Assembly: GCF_026625645.1 (NCBI RefSeq)
Contig: NZ_CP113056.1
Coordinates: forward strand, 248,001 to 312,000
From: Ancylobacter sp. SL191
GTDB lineage: Bacteria > Pseudomonadota > Alphaproteobacteria > Rhizobiales > Xanthobacteraceae
DNA length: 64,000 nucleotides
Direction: 5' to 3'
The position numbers and the translations under genes were made by a program. This document shows positions 33,870 to 42,159 of the stretch, piece after piece. Position 1 is the first letter of the stretch. The number at the start of each line of letters is the position of its first letter. The notes under the pieces are model-generated. The model did no database searches and was not told where the DNA came from. It saw only the letters and a list, made by a program, of their open reading frames with translations.

Positions 33870-35819
33870 ATGGCCGAGCTCGACCCCGTGACCTTCGAGG
33901 TCCTCAAGAACTCCTTCATCACCAGCGTCGACCAGATGGGCGAGCAGATCCTGCGGACCTGCTACTCGTTCGTGATCTACAATCACGACTTTTCCAGCGC
34001 CCTGCACGACGCGAACGGCGAATGCGCCGCCCAAGGCAATGCGGACATCGCCGTGCATGTCGGCACGCTGCACTTCACCTGCAAGGAAGTGATGCGCCAC
34101 TTCGCAGGCGACATGCACGAGGGCGACGTCTACGCGATCAACGACCCCTATGCCGGCGGCACGCATTTCTCCGATGTGCGCCTCATTCGGCCGATATTCG
34201 CCGACGGCAAGATCATCGCCTTCTCGCAGTCCAACGGCCACTGGTCGGATGTTGGCGGCTCGGTGCCCGGCTCGTTCGACGTCTCCGCCAAGGAGATGTT
34301 CAAGGAAGGGCTGCGCATCACCCCGGTGCGGCTGTTCGACAAAGGCCGCTTCGTCAAGGACGTGGCGCACCTCATCGCCTCCAACACCCGCGATCCCGCC
34401 TCGATCATCGGCGACATCCAGGCGCAGGCCGAAGCGACCGCCGTGTGCCAGCGCGAGATCCTGCGCCTCGTCGGCAAGTACGGTCGCGAAACCGTCGAGA
34501 CCGGCTTGTCCGCTGTGCAGGACTATGTCGAGCGCTCGGCACGCGCGCGCATTGCCGCGCTGCCGGACGGCGAGTGGGAGACGGTCGACTTCATCGACCG
34601 TGATCCGGCGGGCGGTGAGGGGATGATCCCGATCCACATCAAGCTCACCATCAAGGGCGACAAGGCGATCTATGATTTCACCGGCAGCCACCCGGTGATC
34701 GGCTCCATCTACAATTCCGCCTTCGGCACCACCTTCTCGGCAGTGGCGGCGGGGATGAAGACCTTCTTCCCTGATCTGCCGCTCAATTCCGGCTTCTACC
34801 GCTGTTTCGAGATCATCGTTCCCGAGGGTTCGATCGTCGACGCGCAATGGCCGGTCGCGGTGACGGGCTTCCTGATGCCGTTCGAGAAGATCATGAACTC
34901 GATCTACGAGATGTGGTCGAAGCTCATGCCCGAGCGGGCGCTCGCCTGCGCGTTCAACCTCGAATATCTGCTCACCGGCGGGCGGGATGCGCGCACGCCC
35001 GACAAGCCGATCTTCATGTTCTACGACTGGCTGCCCGGCGGCTGGGGCGGGCGCAACGGTAAGGACGGCGCCAATGTCACGACCGCGTGCTTCGGCACCG
35101 GCATGATGGCCCAGCCGGTCGAGGGACAGGAACGGGCCAACCCGATCCTCACCACCGAATGCGAGATCCTCAAGGATTCGCCCGGCCCCGGCAAATGGCG
35201 CGGCGGCGCCGGCGTGGTGAAGACCTCGCTGATGCTGGCGGCCGAGAAGACGGTCATCTCCTACATCTGCGACCGCGAACGCGCGGTGGTCTGGGGCATC
35301 GAAGGCGGCCTGCCCTCCATGCCGCACGGGCTCACGCTGAAGCGCGCGGGTGCGGACACGGAGGAGCGGCTCGGCTCGATCTTCTCCGATGTGCCGATCG
35401 GCGAGGGCGACGTGTTCTCCCGTCCCACGGCCGGCGGCGGCGGCTTCGGCGATCCGCTCGATCGCGAACCGGCGCGGGTGCTGGAGGACGTGAAGGACGA
35501 CTACGTCTCGGTCGAACGGGCCGCCAAGGATTATGGCGTCGTCATCCGCACCATCGATGCCGAGCTGTGCGAGTACGAGGTGGACGCGCCGGCGACCGAG
35601 GGCTTGCGGGCCACGCAGCGGAGCATGCGCGTCGACGAAGCGCGCATTGACCCGGAAGCGGTGGCCGCGCGCTACCGGGCCGGCGAAATCGACGCGATGG
35701 ACGCCATCCGCCGCCACGCGGTGATCCTCGACTGGGGCACCGGTGCGCTGCTGCCGGAGTCCACGCGCCAGTTCCGCGAGGTCTTCGAACGCCGTTCGCT
35801 CGCCAATTGGAGACATTGA
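33870..35819 (+). CDS. hyuB: Hydantoinase/oxoprolinase subunit B
   Basis: A 649-residue partner of HyuA that holds the hydrolysis site. HyuB motifs are clear: LDPVTFEVLKNSFITSVDQMGEQILRT, AQGNADIAVHVGTLHF, YAINDPYAGGTHFSDVRLIRP, GHWSDVGGSVPGSF, DFTGSHPVIGSIYN and the late PGPGKWRGGAGVVK with AGGGGFGDPLDR. The C-terminal region after about 560 runs on to NWRH and includes an unusual DYVSVERAAKDYGVVI segment typical of the family's C-domain. It is translationally close to hyuA (4 nt gap), so the two form an obligate pair. Confidence 0.93.
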   Translation: MAELDPVTFEVLKNSFITSVDQMGEQILRTCYSFVIYNHDFSSALHDANGECAAQGNADIAVHVGTLHFTCKEVMRHFAGDMHEGDVYAINDPYAGGTHFSDVRLIRPIFADGKIIAFSQSNGHWSDVGGSVPGSFDVSAKEMFKEGLRITPVRLFDKGRFVKDVAHLIASNTRDPASIIGDIQAQAEATAVCQREILRLVGKYGRETVETGLSAVQDYVERSARARIAALPDGEWETVDFIDRDPAGGEGMIPIHIKLTIKGDKAIYDFTGSHPVIGSIYNSAFGTTFSAVAAGMKTFFPDLPLNSGFYRCFEIIVPEGSIVDAQWPVAVTGFLMPFEKIMNSIYEMWSKLMPERALACAFNLEYLLTGGRDARTPDKPIFMFYDWLPGGWGGRNGKDGANVTTACFGTGMMAQPVEGQERANPILTTECEILKDSPGPGKWRGGAGVVKTSLMLAAEKTVISYICDRERAVVWGIEGGLPSMPHGLTLKRAGADTEERLGSIFSDVPIGEGDVFSRPTAGGGGFGDPLDREPARVLEDVKDDYVSVERAAKDYGVVIRTIDAELCEYEVDAPATEGLRATQRSMRVDEARIDPEAVAARYRAGEIDAMDAIRRHAVILDWGTGALLPESTRQFREVFERRSLANWRH

Positions 35820-35947
35820 TCCTCGTCGCCGCCCTCGGGCGGTGGAGCGTCGCCTGCGCCGCTCTTGCGGCGCCAGACAGTGCTTTCGGAGGGGTGGGCG
35901 AGAGCGTCCACCATCCTCTGCCAAAACCAACCAGAGGAAAAAGAACC

Positions 35948-37051
35948 ATGTTCACCGCCACCACCCGCCATCCGGTCCTTTCGCGCCTGAGGCGCCGGAC
36001 CCTCGCCGGCGCCGCGCTTCTCGCTTTCGCCGCCACCTCGCTCTCCCCGGCAGCGGCGGAGACCAAGTGGTTCCCGATGAAGATCTATGACGCCTCGTCG
36101 GGGACGCCGAAGGCGGCGGAGTACACGCCGCTCGCAAAGGCCGCTAAGCCCTACAATATCTGTGTGCTGTTCCCGCACATGAAGGACAGCTTCTGGGTCG
36201 CGGTTGCCTATGGCATCGTCAAGCAGGCCGAGACCTCGAACGTGAACATGAATCTCTACGAGGCCGGCGGCTACGAGAACCTGCCCAAGCAACTCTCGCA
36301 GTTCGACGACTGCATGGCCGCGAAGGCCGATGCCATCATCGTCGGTGCCATCTCCGGCGCCGGGCTGATGAAGAAGTTCGAGGAGGCCAAGGCCAAGGGC
36401 ATACCGGTGGTCGGCGTCACCAACCCGCTGCCGCCCAACGCGCTGCCGGCCGCCAACTATGTCGACTTCGTCGCCATGGGCGAGGTCACCGGCGAGGGTC
36501 TGCTCGCGCAGACCAAGCCCGGCGAAAAGCTGAACATCGTCACCTTCCCTGGCCCGGCCGGCTCGGGCTGGGCCGAATCCTTCAACGAGGGCTTCAAGAA
36601 GGCCGTGGCGAAGAACCCCGACGCCAAGATTCTCGGTGAGAAGTTCGGCGATTCCGGCGTGGCCGTGCAGCTTCAGCTGATCCAGGACGCGCTTCAGGCC
36701 TATCCGAGCATCAACGTCATCTGGGGCACGGCGCCGACCGCCGAAGCCGCCATCGGCGCCGTTGCCGAGGCCGGTCGCGCCGACATCAAGATCGTCTCGT
36801 CTTACGAGAACCAGGCCATGCTCGACGCGCTGAACCGTGGCGACATCCTGGCCTTCGCCACGCAGTACCCGGTGGGTGAAGGGGCGATCGCGATCGACCA
36901 GGCGATCCGGTTGATCGAGAAGAAGCCGGTGATGTCGCTGGTGCAACCGGTCGCCGCGGTGATCGACAAGACGACCGTTCCGAACCTGCAGATGGATCTC
37001 GTGCTCGCACCGGCAAGCTGGAGCCCGGTCTATTCCGTCAAGGCGAAATGA
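35948..37051 (+). CDS. ABC importer periplasmic substrate-binding protein (TorT/ribose-binding type)
   Basis: A 367-residue periplasmic binding protein. The signal peptide includes RRRTLAGAALLAFAATSLSPAAA, cleaved near residue 36. The mature protein starts with WFPMKIYD and PYNICVLFPHMKDSFWVAVAYG, a layout like TorT, followed by the periplasmic-binding-protein fold (AKADAIIVGAISGAG, GIPVVGVTNPLP, FGDSGVAVQLQLIQDALQAYP). AGAGGAAAAAG precedes ATG 35948. It is the first gene of the importer, and a strong hairpin after it probably keeps its mRNA level above that of the membrane parts. The ligand is unknown; context suggests a cyclic nitrogen compound rather than a sugar. Confidence 0.9.
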   Translation: MFTATTRHPVLSRLRRRTLAGAALLAFAATSLSPAAAETKWFPMKIYDASSGTPKAAEYTPLAKAAKPYNICVLFPHMKDSFWVAVAYGIVKQAETSNVNMNLYEAGGYENLPKQLSQFDDCMAAKADAIIVGAISGAGLMKKFEEAKAKGIPVVGVTNPLPPNALPAANYVDFVAMGEVTGEGLLAQTKPGEKLNIVTFPGPAGSGWAESFNEGFKKAVAKNPDAKILGEKFGDSGVAVQLQLIQDALQAYPSINVIWGTAPTAEAAIGAVAEAGRADIKIVSSYENQAMLDALNRGDILAFATQYPVGEGAIAIDQAIRLIEKKPVMSLVQPVAAVIDKTTVPNLQMDLVLAPASWSPVYSVKAK

Positions 37052-37082
37052 GCGGAGCCGGCGTTGCCGAAGCGCGGCGATC

Positions 37083-37112
37083 CTCCCCCTCTCCGCGACG
37101 GGAGAGGGGGAG
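37083..37112 (+). other. mRNA-stabilising hairpin between binding protein and ATPase genes
   Basis: A 12-bp perfect stem (CTCCCCCTCTCC / GGAGAGGGGGAG) with a 6-nt loop follows the binding-protein stop by about 30 nt and has no T-tract. Such hairpins after binding-protein genes commonly block 3' decay or attenuate read-through, giving excess binding protein. Confidence 0.55.
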
Positions 37113-37195
37113 AGGCCGTGCCTCGCAGGAGCTGACGAACGCCGGAAAACGCGAATGGCACGGCCTCTGCAGCGCAGGCGGCCGAAGGAGAGCCG

Positions 37196-38746
37196 ATGGA
37201 CACCAGCGCAGAACTCCCGCGGGCGGCCGCTGCCGGTGCGTCACTGCTGGAGCTGAAGGGCATATCGAAGCGCTTCACCGGCGTGCGAGCCCTCGATCAT
37301 GTCAGCCTTGATGTGCGCGCGGGCGAATTGCAGGTGCTGTTCGGCGAGAACGGTGCCGGCAAATCGACACTGATCAACATCATCGCGGGAACCTTCCCGC
37401 CGGACGAGGGCAGCATCCACTTCGACGGCGCGGAGATCCGCCACCTCTCGCCGCAGCGGGCGCGCGCGATCGGCATCAGCCCGGTGTTCCAGGAGTTCTC
37501 ACTGGTGCCGAGCCTCACCGTCGAAGAGAACCTGTTCCTCGGCCGCGAGGCGTCGATCGGCGGCGTGCTGCGGGCTGGGGCAATGCGCAAGAAGGCCCGC
37601 GCGTTGATCGACGAACTGGGCTTCGACCTCCATCCGGGCCGGCGCGTTGACGACCTGTCGCGGGCGCATCAGCAGATGACGGAGATCGCCAAGGCCCTGC
37701 TCGGCAAGGTGCGCCTGCTCATCCTTGACGAGCCGACCGCCTCGCTGACCGATCGCGAGACCGGCCGCCTGTTCGAGCTGATCGCTCGGCTGAAGGCGCA
37801 GAATGTCGGCATCATCTACGTCTCCCACCGCATGCGGGAAATCCGGGCGCTGGCCGACCGGGTGACGGTGCTGCGCGACGGGCGGCACATCCGCACCCTC
37901 GACGCCGCGCGGGTGACCGATGGGGAGCTCGTCGAACTGATGACCGGCCGACGGATCGACGTGCTGTTCCCCTCCATTCCGCATGCGCCAGCCGAGGTGA
38001 AGGTCGATGTTGAGGGTCTTACCCTCGCCGACGGCTCGGTGCGCGACGTGAACTTCTATGCGCGCGCCGGCGAGATCACCGGCATCGCCGGCCTTGTCGG
38101 CTGCGGCAAGTCGGAACTGGTGCGGGCGATCTATGGTCTCGAGCCGGTGGTCGGCGGCATGGTGCGCATCGACGGCACGCCTTACGAGGCCGCGACGCCG
38201 CACGCGAGCCTCCAGCGCGGCGTGGCCTATTTCCCGGCCAACCGGGTCACGGAAGGTCTCGCCCTGTCGCGTCCCATCCGTGAGAACACCTCGATGACGG
38301 CGCTCGACCTGCCCCGGCTCGCCCGGTTCGGCATCATGCGCCGGGGCCAGGAGCGCAGTCTCGTGGCAGCCGCCATGGAGCGGCTGAAGCTGCGCCCGCC
38401 CAATATCGAGCGGTCCGCCGGCGCGCTGTCCGGCGGCAACCGCCAGAAGGTGATGCTGGGCCGGGCCCTGACCCGCGACCTCCAAGTCTTCCTGTTCGAC
38501 GAGCCGAGCGTCGGCATCGATGTCGGGGCCAAGCTCGAGGTCTATGAGTTCATGAAGCAACTGGTCGAGGCGGGGGCGGCGGTCATTGTGGTCTCGTCGG
38601 AGCTGCCGGAGGTGCTGGCACTCTCCAACCGCCTCTACGTCATGCATCACGGCCGGATCGCCGCCGAACTGGCGGGCGCGGAAAAGACCGAACAGAACGT
38701 GCTGGCCTCCTTCTTCAAGGACCATCTGGCGACGGAGGCGGCATGA
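37196..38746 (+). CDS. Ribose-type ABC transporter ATP-binding protein (two nucleotide-binding domains)
   Basis: A 516-residue fused double ATPase powering the importer. Domain 1 has Walker A GENGAGKST (residues 50-58), a degenerate signature SRAHQQMTEIAKAL, and Walker B LLILDEPTAS. Domain 2 has Walker A GLVGCGKSE, signature LSGGNRQKVMLGRAL, and Walker B VFLFDEPSVGID. Domain 2 thus keeps an intact signature and Walker B, while its P-loop ends in Ser-Glu. The stop overlaps the first permease start (ATGA). The architecture matches RbsA/MglA/XylG proteins. Confidence 0.93.
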   Translation: MDTSAELPRAAAAGASLLELKGISKRFTGVRALDHVSLDVRAGELQVLFGENGAGKSTLINIIAGTFPPDEGSIHFDGAEIRHLSPQRARAIGISPVFQEFSLVPSLTVEENLFLGREASIGGVLRAGAMRKKARALIDELGFDLHPGRRVDDLSRAHQQMTEIAKALLGKVRLLILDEPTASLTDRETGRLFELIARLKAQNVGIIYVSHRMREIRALADRVTVLRDGRHIRTLDAARVTDGELVELMTGRRIDVLFPSIPHAPAEVKVDVEGLTLADGSVRDVNFYARAGEITGIAGLVGCGKSELVRAIYGLEPVVGGMVRIDGTPYEAATPHASLQRGVAYFPANRVTEGLALSRPIRENTSMTALDLPRLARFGIMRRGQERSLVAAAMERLKLRPPNIERSAGALSGGNRQKVMLGRALTRDLQVFLFDEPSVGIDVGAKLEVYEFMKQLVEAGAAVIVVSSELPEVLALSNRLYVMHHGRIAAELAGAEKTEQNVLASFFKDHLATEAA

Positions 38747-39780
38747 GCGCGCAGGCCTTCTCCCACGCGCCCGGTGGAGACGCGCGGCCCGGCATCGCCG
38801 CTGCCTTTGGCCGCCGCGTTCTCGGCCGCATCGGCTTCCTGCCGGCACTGCTCGTGCTGGTCGTCGCCGGCATGTCGGCCCTCGACCCGCAATTCTACGG
38901 GCCGATCAATATCCTCAACATTCTCCGCAATGCCGCGCTGCTCACCATCATCGCCTGCGGACAGGCCATGGTGATTATCGTCGGCGGCTTCGACCTCTCG
39001 GTCGGCGCGGTGGTGGCGCTGGCAAGCGTGGTCACCGCCAAGGCCATGGCCATGGCAGCCCTCGCCTTCCCCGGCAACGACGCGCTGATCATCGCCTGCG
39101 GCGTCATCGCCGGGCTCGGCAGCGGCGCGGTTGTAGGCCTGATCAATGGCCTGTGCGTCGCGCGGCTGAAAGTGTCCGGCTTCGTGGTCACGCTCGGCAC
39201 CATGTCGGCCACCGCCGGTGTCGCCTTGATGATCACCTCCGGCATCCCGGTTTACGGCATGCCGCCGAGCTTCGTGAAGGAATTTGGTCGCGCCCAGTTT
39301 CTTGGCCTGCCGACAACGATCTACATCGCCCTGGCGGTGCTGCTGATCATGGTGCTGGTGCAGCGCCGCACACTGTTCGGCCGCTATGTCTATGCCATTG
39401 GCGGCAATGCCGATGCGGCGGTGGTGTCAGGCGTGCGCATCAAGCGCCATATCGTCGGGGCCTACATCCTGTCGGGGGTACTGGCGGCGCTTACCGGCCT
39501 CCTGCTCACGGCGCAGGTGGGCTCTGGTCAGGCGAGCTTCGGCGGCGATCGCATGATGCTGCAATCCATCGCCGCGGCGGTGATCGGCGGCGTCAGCCTG
39601 CGCGGCGGCATGGGACGGGTCGAGATCGTCGCGGTCAGCGCGCTGTTCCTCACCATCCTCGGCAATGCGCTGAACCTGCTCCACATCGATTCGCGTCTGC
39701 AGCCGGTGTTCCTCGGCGTCATCATGGTGGCGGCGGTGGCGCTGGACGAGCTCGGCCAGCGGAGGAAAGCCCTTGTCTGA
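38743..39780 (+). CDS. Ribose-type ABC transporter permease
   Basis: A 345-residue BPD_transp_2 (RbsC-like) inner-membrane permease with about nine hydrophobic helices. Family features include IIACGQAMVIIVGGFDLSVGAVVALASV, VSGFVVTLGTMSATAG, YAIGGNADAAVVSGVRI and the C-terminal QSIAAAVIGGVSLRGGMG. Its ATG overlaps the ATPase stop, and its end overlaps the second permease by 8 nt. It probably forms a heterodimeric channel with that second permease. Confidence 0.92.
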   Translation: MSAQAFSHAPGGDARPGIAAAFGRRVLGRIGFLPALLVLVVAGMSALDPQFYGPINILNILRNAALLTIIACGQAMVIIVGGFDLSVGAVVALASVVTAKAMAMAALAFPGNDALIIACGVIAGLGSGAVVGLINGLCVARLKVSGFVVTLGTMSATAGVALMITSGIPVYGMPPSFVKEFGRAQFLGLPTTIYIALAVLLIMVLVQRRTLFGRYVYAIGGNADAAVVSGVRIKRHIVGAYILSGVLAALTGLLLTAQVGSGQASFGGDRMMLQSIAAAVIGGVSLRGGMGRVEIVAVSALFLTILGNALNLLHIDSRLQPVFLGVIMVAAVALDELGQRRKALV

Positions 39781-40786
39781 TCTCGATCTGTCGGCCGCAC
39801 CGGCGACCGCCTCCGGGGCCCGGCGCCTCGCCGTCCAGGCCCTGTTGTGGCAGGCGGCAGTGCCTATCGCCCTCGTCCTGCTGCTGCTCGGCTTCGCAGC
39901 CGTGGAGCCGACAGTGCTGACCCCGGGCAATCTGGTGAACATTGTCCAGCAGGCGAGCTATCTCGCCTTGTTCGCCATGGCGCAGACGGTGGTGATCCTC
40001 ACCCGCGGCTTTGACCTCGCGCTCGGGCCCACCGTCTCCATGGTCAGCGTGGGCGCCGCGCTTGCCATGGCCGGCACGGTGGCCAGCGGCTATGATCCGG
40101 TAGCGGTGCTGCTCATCGGCCTCGCCGCCGGCTTCGCACTCGGCGCCGCCTGCGGCCTGTTCAACGGCCTTGTCGTCGCCTGTCTCCGTGTCAGCCCCTT
40201 TGTGGCGACGCTCGGCAGCTACAACATCGCCATCGGCATCGCCACCACGCTGTCGGCCGGGCGACCGGTGCAGGGCGTGCCCGACCTGTTCTCGCACCTG
40301 CTTTACGGCGCCAGCGTGTTCGGCGTGCCCGCGGCTGTGCTCATCACACTCATTGTCGGCGCCACCCTCCATCTCGTGTTGACCCGCACCGTCTACGGCC
40401 GCGAGCTCTACATCATCGGCACCAATCCACGCGCAGCGACGGTAGCTGGCCTGCCGGTCAAGCGGCTGCTGGTCGCCACCTATGTGCTGTGCTCGACTCT
40501 GGCGGCGCTGGGCGCGCTGATGATGACCGCACGCACCGGTTCGGGCGAACCCAATCTAGGCGGCTCGCTGTCGCTGCAGGCCATCGCCGCTGCCGTGGTG
40601 GGCGGCACCAGCCTTGCCGGCGGGCGTGGCGGCGTCGGCACGGCGGTAGTCGGCGCGCTGTTCGTGACCATCCTGTCCAACGGCATGAATCTCACGCGGA
40701 TCGACGGCTATGTGCAGATGGTCGTGCTCGGCGCCATCGTCATCATTGGCGTGGTCCTCGACCGGTTGCGGCTGGAGCGACGCTGA
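39773..40786 (+). CDS. Ribose-type ABC transporter permease
   Basis: A 337-residue RbsC-like permease, the second of the pair. It shows MAQTVVILTRGFDLALGPTVSMVSVG, VSPFVATLGSYNIAIGIA, YIIGTNPRAATVAGLPV and AIAAAVVGGTSLAGGRGGVG, with the expected helix pattern. It begins 8 nt inside the previous gene, and its TGA overlaps the ATG of the molybdenum hydroxylase FAD subunit by one base. This is direct evidence that transport and oxidation are encoded in one transcript. Confidence 0.92.
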   Translation: MSDLDLSAAPATASGARRLAVQALLWQAAVPIALVLLLLGFAAVEPTVLTPGNLVNIVQQASYLALFAMAQTVVILTRGFDLALGPTVSMVSVGAALAMAGTVASGYDPVAVLLIGLAAGFALGAACGLFNGLVVACLRVSPFVATLGSYNIAIGIATTLSAGRPVQGVPDLFSHLLYGASVFGVPAAVLITLIVGATLHLVLTRTVYGRELYIIGTNPRAATVAGLPVKRLLVATYVLCSTLAALGALMMTARTGSGEPNLGGSLSLQAIAAAVVGGTSLAGGRGGVGTAVVGALFVTILSNGMNLTRIDGYVQMVVLGAIVIIGVVLDRLRLERR

Positions 40787-41667
40787 TGCGCGAGAATGGT
40801 CGCGACATGGTGCCGAACAGGGCGGCGTTCTTTCCCTCGCTCTATGTGGCTTCCTCGCTCGATGACGCTCTCGCCGCCCTCGCCGAGCGCGGTGTGGAGG
40901 GTTCGCCCTTCGCGGGCGGCACCTGGATCATGCGGGCGCCGCTGCGCCACGAGCGGCCAGGGCGGGCCTATGTCGGCCTCGGCCGCGTCGCGGAACTGAG
41001 CCGGATCGAGAAGGAGGACGGCCATATCCGCCTCGGTACAGGTGTCACCCATGCCCACCTCGCGGAAAGCCTGCGTGACCTGCCGGATATGCAGGTGCTC
41101 GCAGAGGCGGCCGGCCGCTCCGCTAACCCGGCGGTGCGCCGGATGGCGACGCTGGGCGGCAATCTGTGCACAGCCAGCTTCTCGGCCGCCGACCTCGTCC
41201 CGGCACTGCTGTGTCTCGACGCCGAGGTCGACATCGCCTCGCCCGCAGGCGTGGAGCGCCTGCCGCTGGAGCGGTTCCTCGCCCGTCGCCCTTCGCTTGA
41301 AGCCGGGCGGTTGCTGACGAGTGTGCGAATCCCACGCTCGCTCGGCCGCAGCGCGCATGCCCGCCTGCCGCTTCGCAAGGCGGGCGACTACCCGACCGCC
41401 ATCGTCAGCCTGTCGGTGGAGCGTGAGGCGGCCGGGCGCGTCACCAAGGCGCGTGTCGCCGTCGGCGCCGTCGAGGCTGTTGCCCGGCGCTGGCCGCGCC
41501 TCGAAGCCGCGCTCATCGGCGCTCCGCTCGACGCCGCCTCGGCCCACCGCGCGGCGACGGAACTTGCCGGTGAATTCCACGGGCGCGACGGCATCGATGC
41601 GCCCGGCTGGTACCGCATCAGCGTGCTGCCGACCCTCGTCCGACGGGCGGTCGCGGCGCTTCACTGA
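40786..41667 (+). CDS. Molybdenum hydroxylase medium (FAD-binding) subunit
   Basis: A 293-residue CoxM/XdhB-type flavoprotein that passes electrons from the Fe-S subunit to an acceptor. FAD-site motifs are PFAGGTWIM (usual AGGTDLM) near residue 43 and MATLGGNLCTASFSAADLVPALL (family TIGGNI-type loop). The C-terminal CODH_FAD domain follows (RKAGDYPTAIVSLSVE, VAVGAVEAVARRWP). ATG 40786 overlaps the permease stop. With the next two genes it forms a complete three-subunit hydroxylase. Confidence 0.92.
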   Translation: MRENGRDMVPNRAAFFPSLYVASSLDDALAALAERGVEGSPFAGGTWIMRAPLRHERPGRAYVGLGRVAELSRIEKEDGHIRLGTGVTHAHLAESLRDLPDMQVLAEAAGRSANPAVRRMATLGGNLCTASFSAADLVPALLCLDAEVDIASPAGVERLPLERFLARRPSLEAGRLLTSVRIPRSLGRSAHARLPLRKAGDYPTAIVSLSVEREAAGRVTKARVAVGAVEAVARRWPRLEAALIGAPLDAASAHRAATELAGEFHGRDGIDAPGWYRISVLPTLVRRAVAALH

Positions 41668-41685
41668 TCAACACGGGAGGTCCTG

Positions 41686-42159
41686 ATGCCGATCGACATG
41701 ACAGTCAATGGTGAGGCGAGACGTACCGCCTGCGATCCGCTGACCCCGCTCATCGATGTGCTGCGGGACGAGTTCCACCTCACGGGCGCGAAGCCCGTGT
41801 GCCGCGAAGGCTTCTGCGGCGCCTGCACGGTGCTGGTGGATGGCACGCCGACGACGTCCTGCCTGACCCCGGCCGCTCTGCTCGAGGGGCGCGATGTCGT
41901 CACCATCGAAGGCATGTCGGCCGGCGACCGCCTCAACGCCGTCCAAGCGCAGCTGGACCTGAACGACGCCGTTCAGTGCGGCATGTGCTTTCCCGGCATG
42001 GTGGTGACCCTGACCCATTTTCTCGATCACAGCCCCCGGCCGAGCCGCGATGACGTTCGCGCCGCGCTCACCGGCAACATCTGCCGCTGTACCGGCTATG
42101 AGCGCATCGTCGAGGCGGCGCTGGCCGTCGCCGGCGCCCGCATGGAGATGCCCCGGTGA
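41686..42159 (+). CDS. Molybdenum hydroxylase small (2Fe-2S) subunit
   Basis: A 157-residue electron-transfer subunit with two [2Fe-2S] clusters. The plant-ferredoxin-type cluster is in CREGFCGACTVLVDG plus TTSC; the second uses QCGMCFPGM and NICRCTGYERIVEAA. The spacing is that of CoxS/XdhC-type subunits. GGGAGG lies before the ATG, and its end overlaps the large-subunit GTG by 4 nt. Confidence 0.95.
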   Translation: MPIDMTVNGEARRTACDPLTPLIDVLRDEFHLTGAKPVCREGFCGACTVLVDGTPTTSCLTPAALLEGRDVVTIEGMSAGDRLNAVQAQLDLNDAVQCGMCFPGMVVTLTHFLDHSPRPSRDDVRAALTGNICRCTGYERIVEAALAVAGARMEMPR

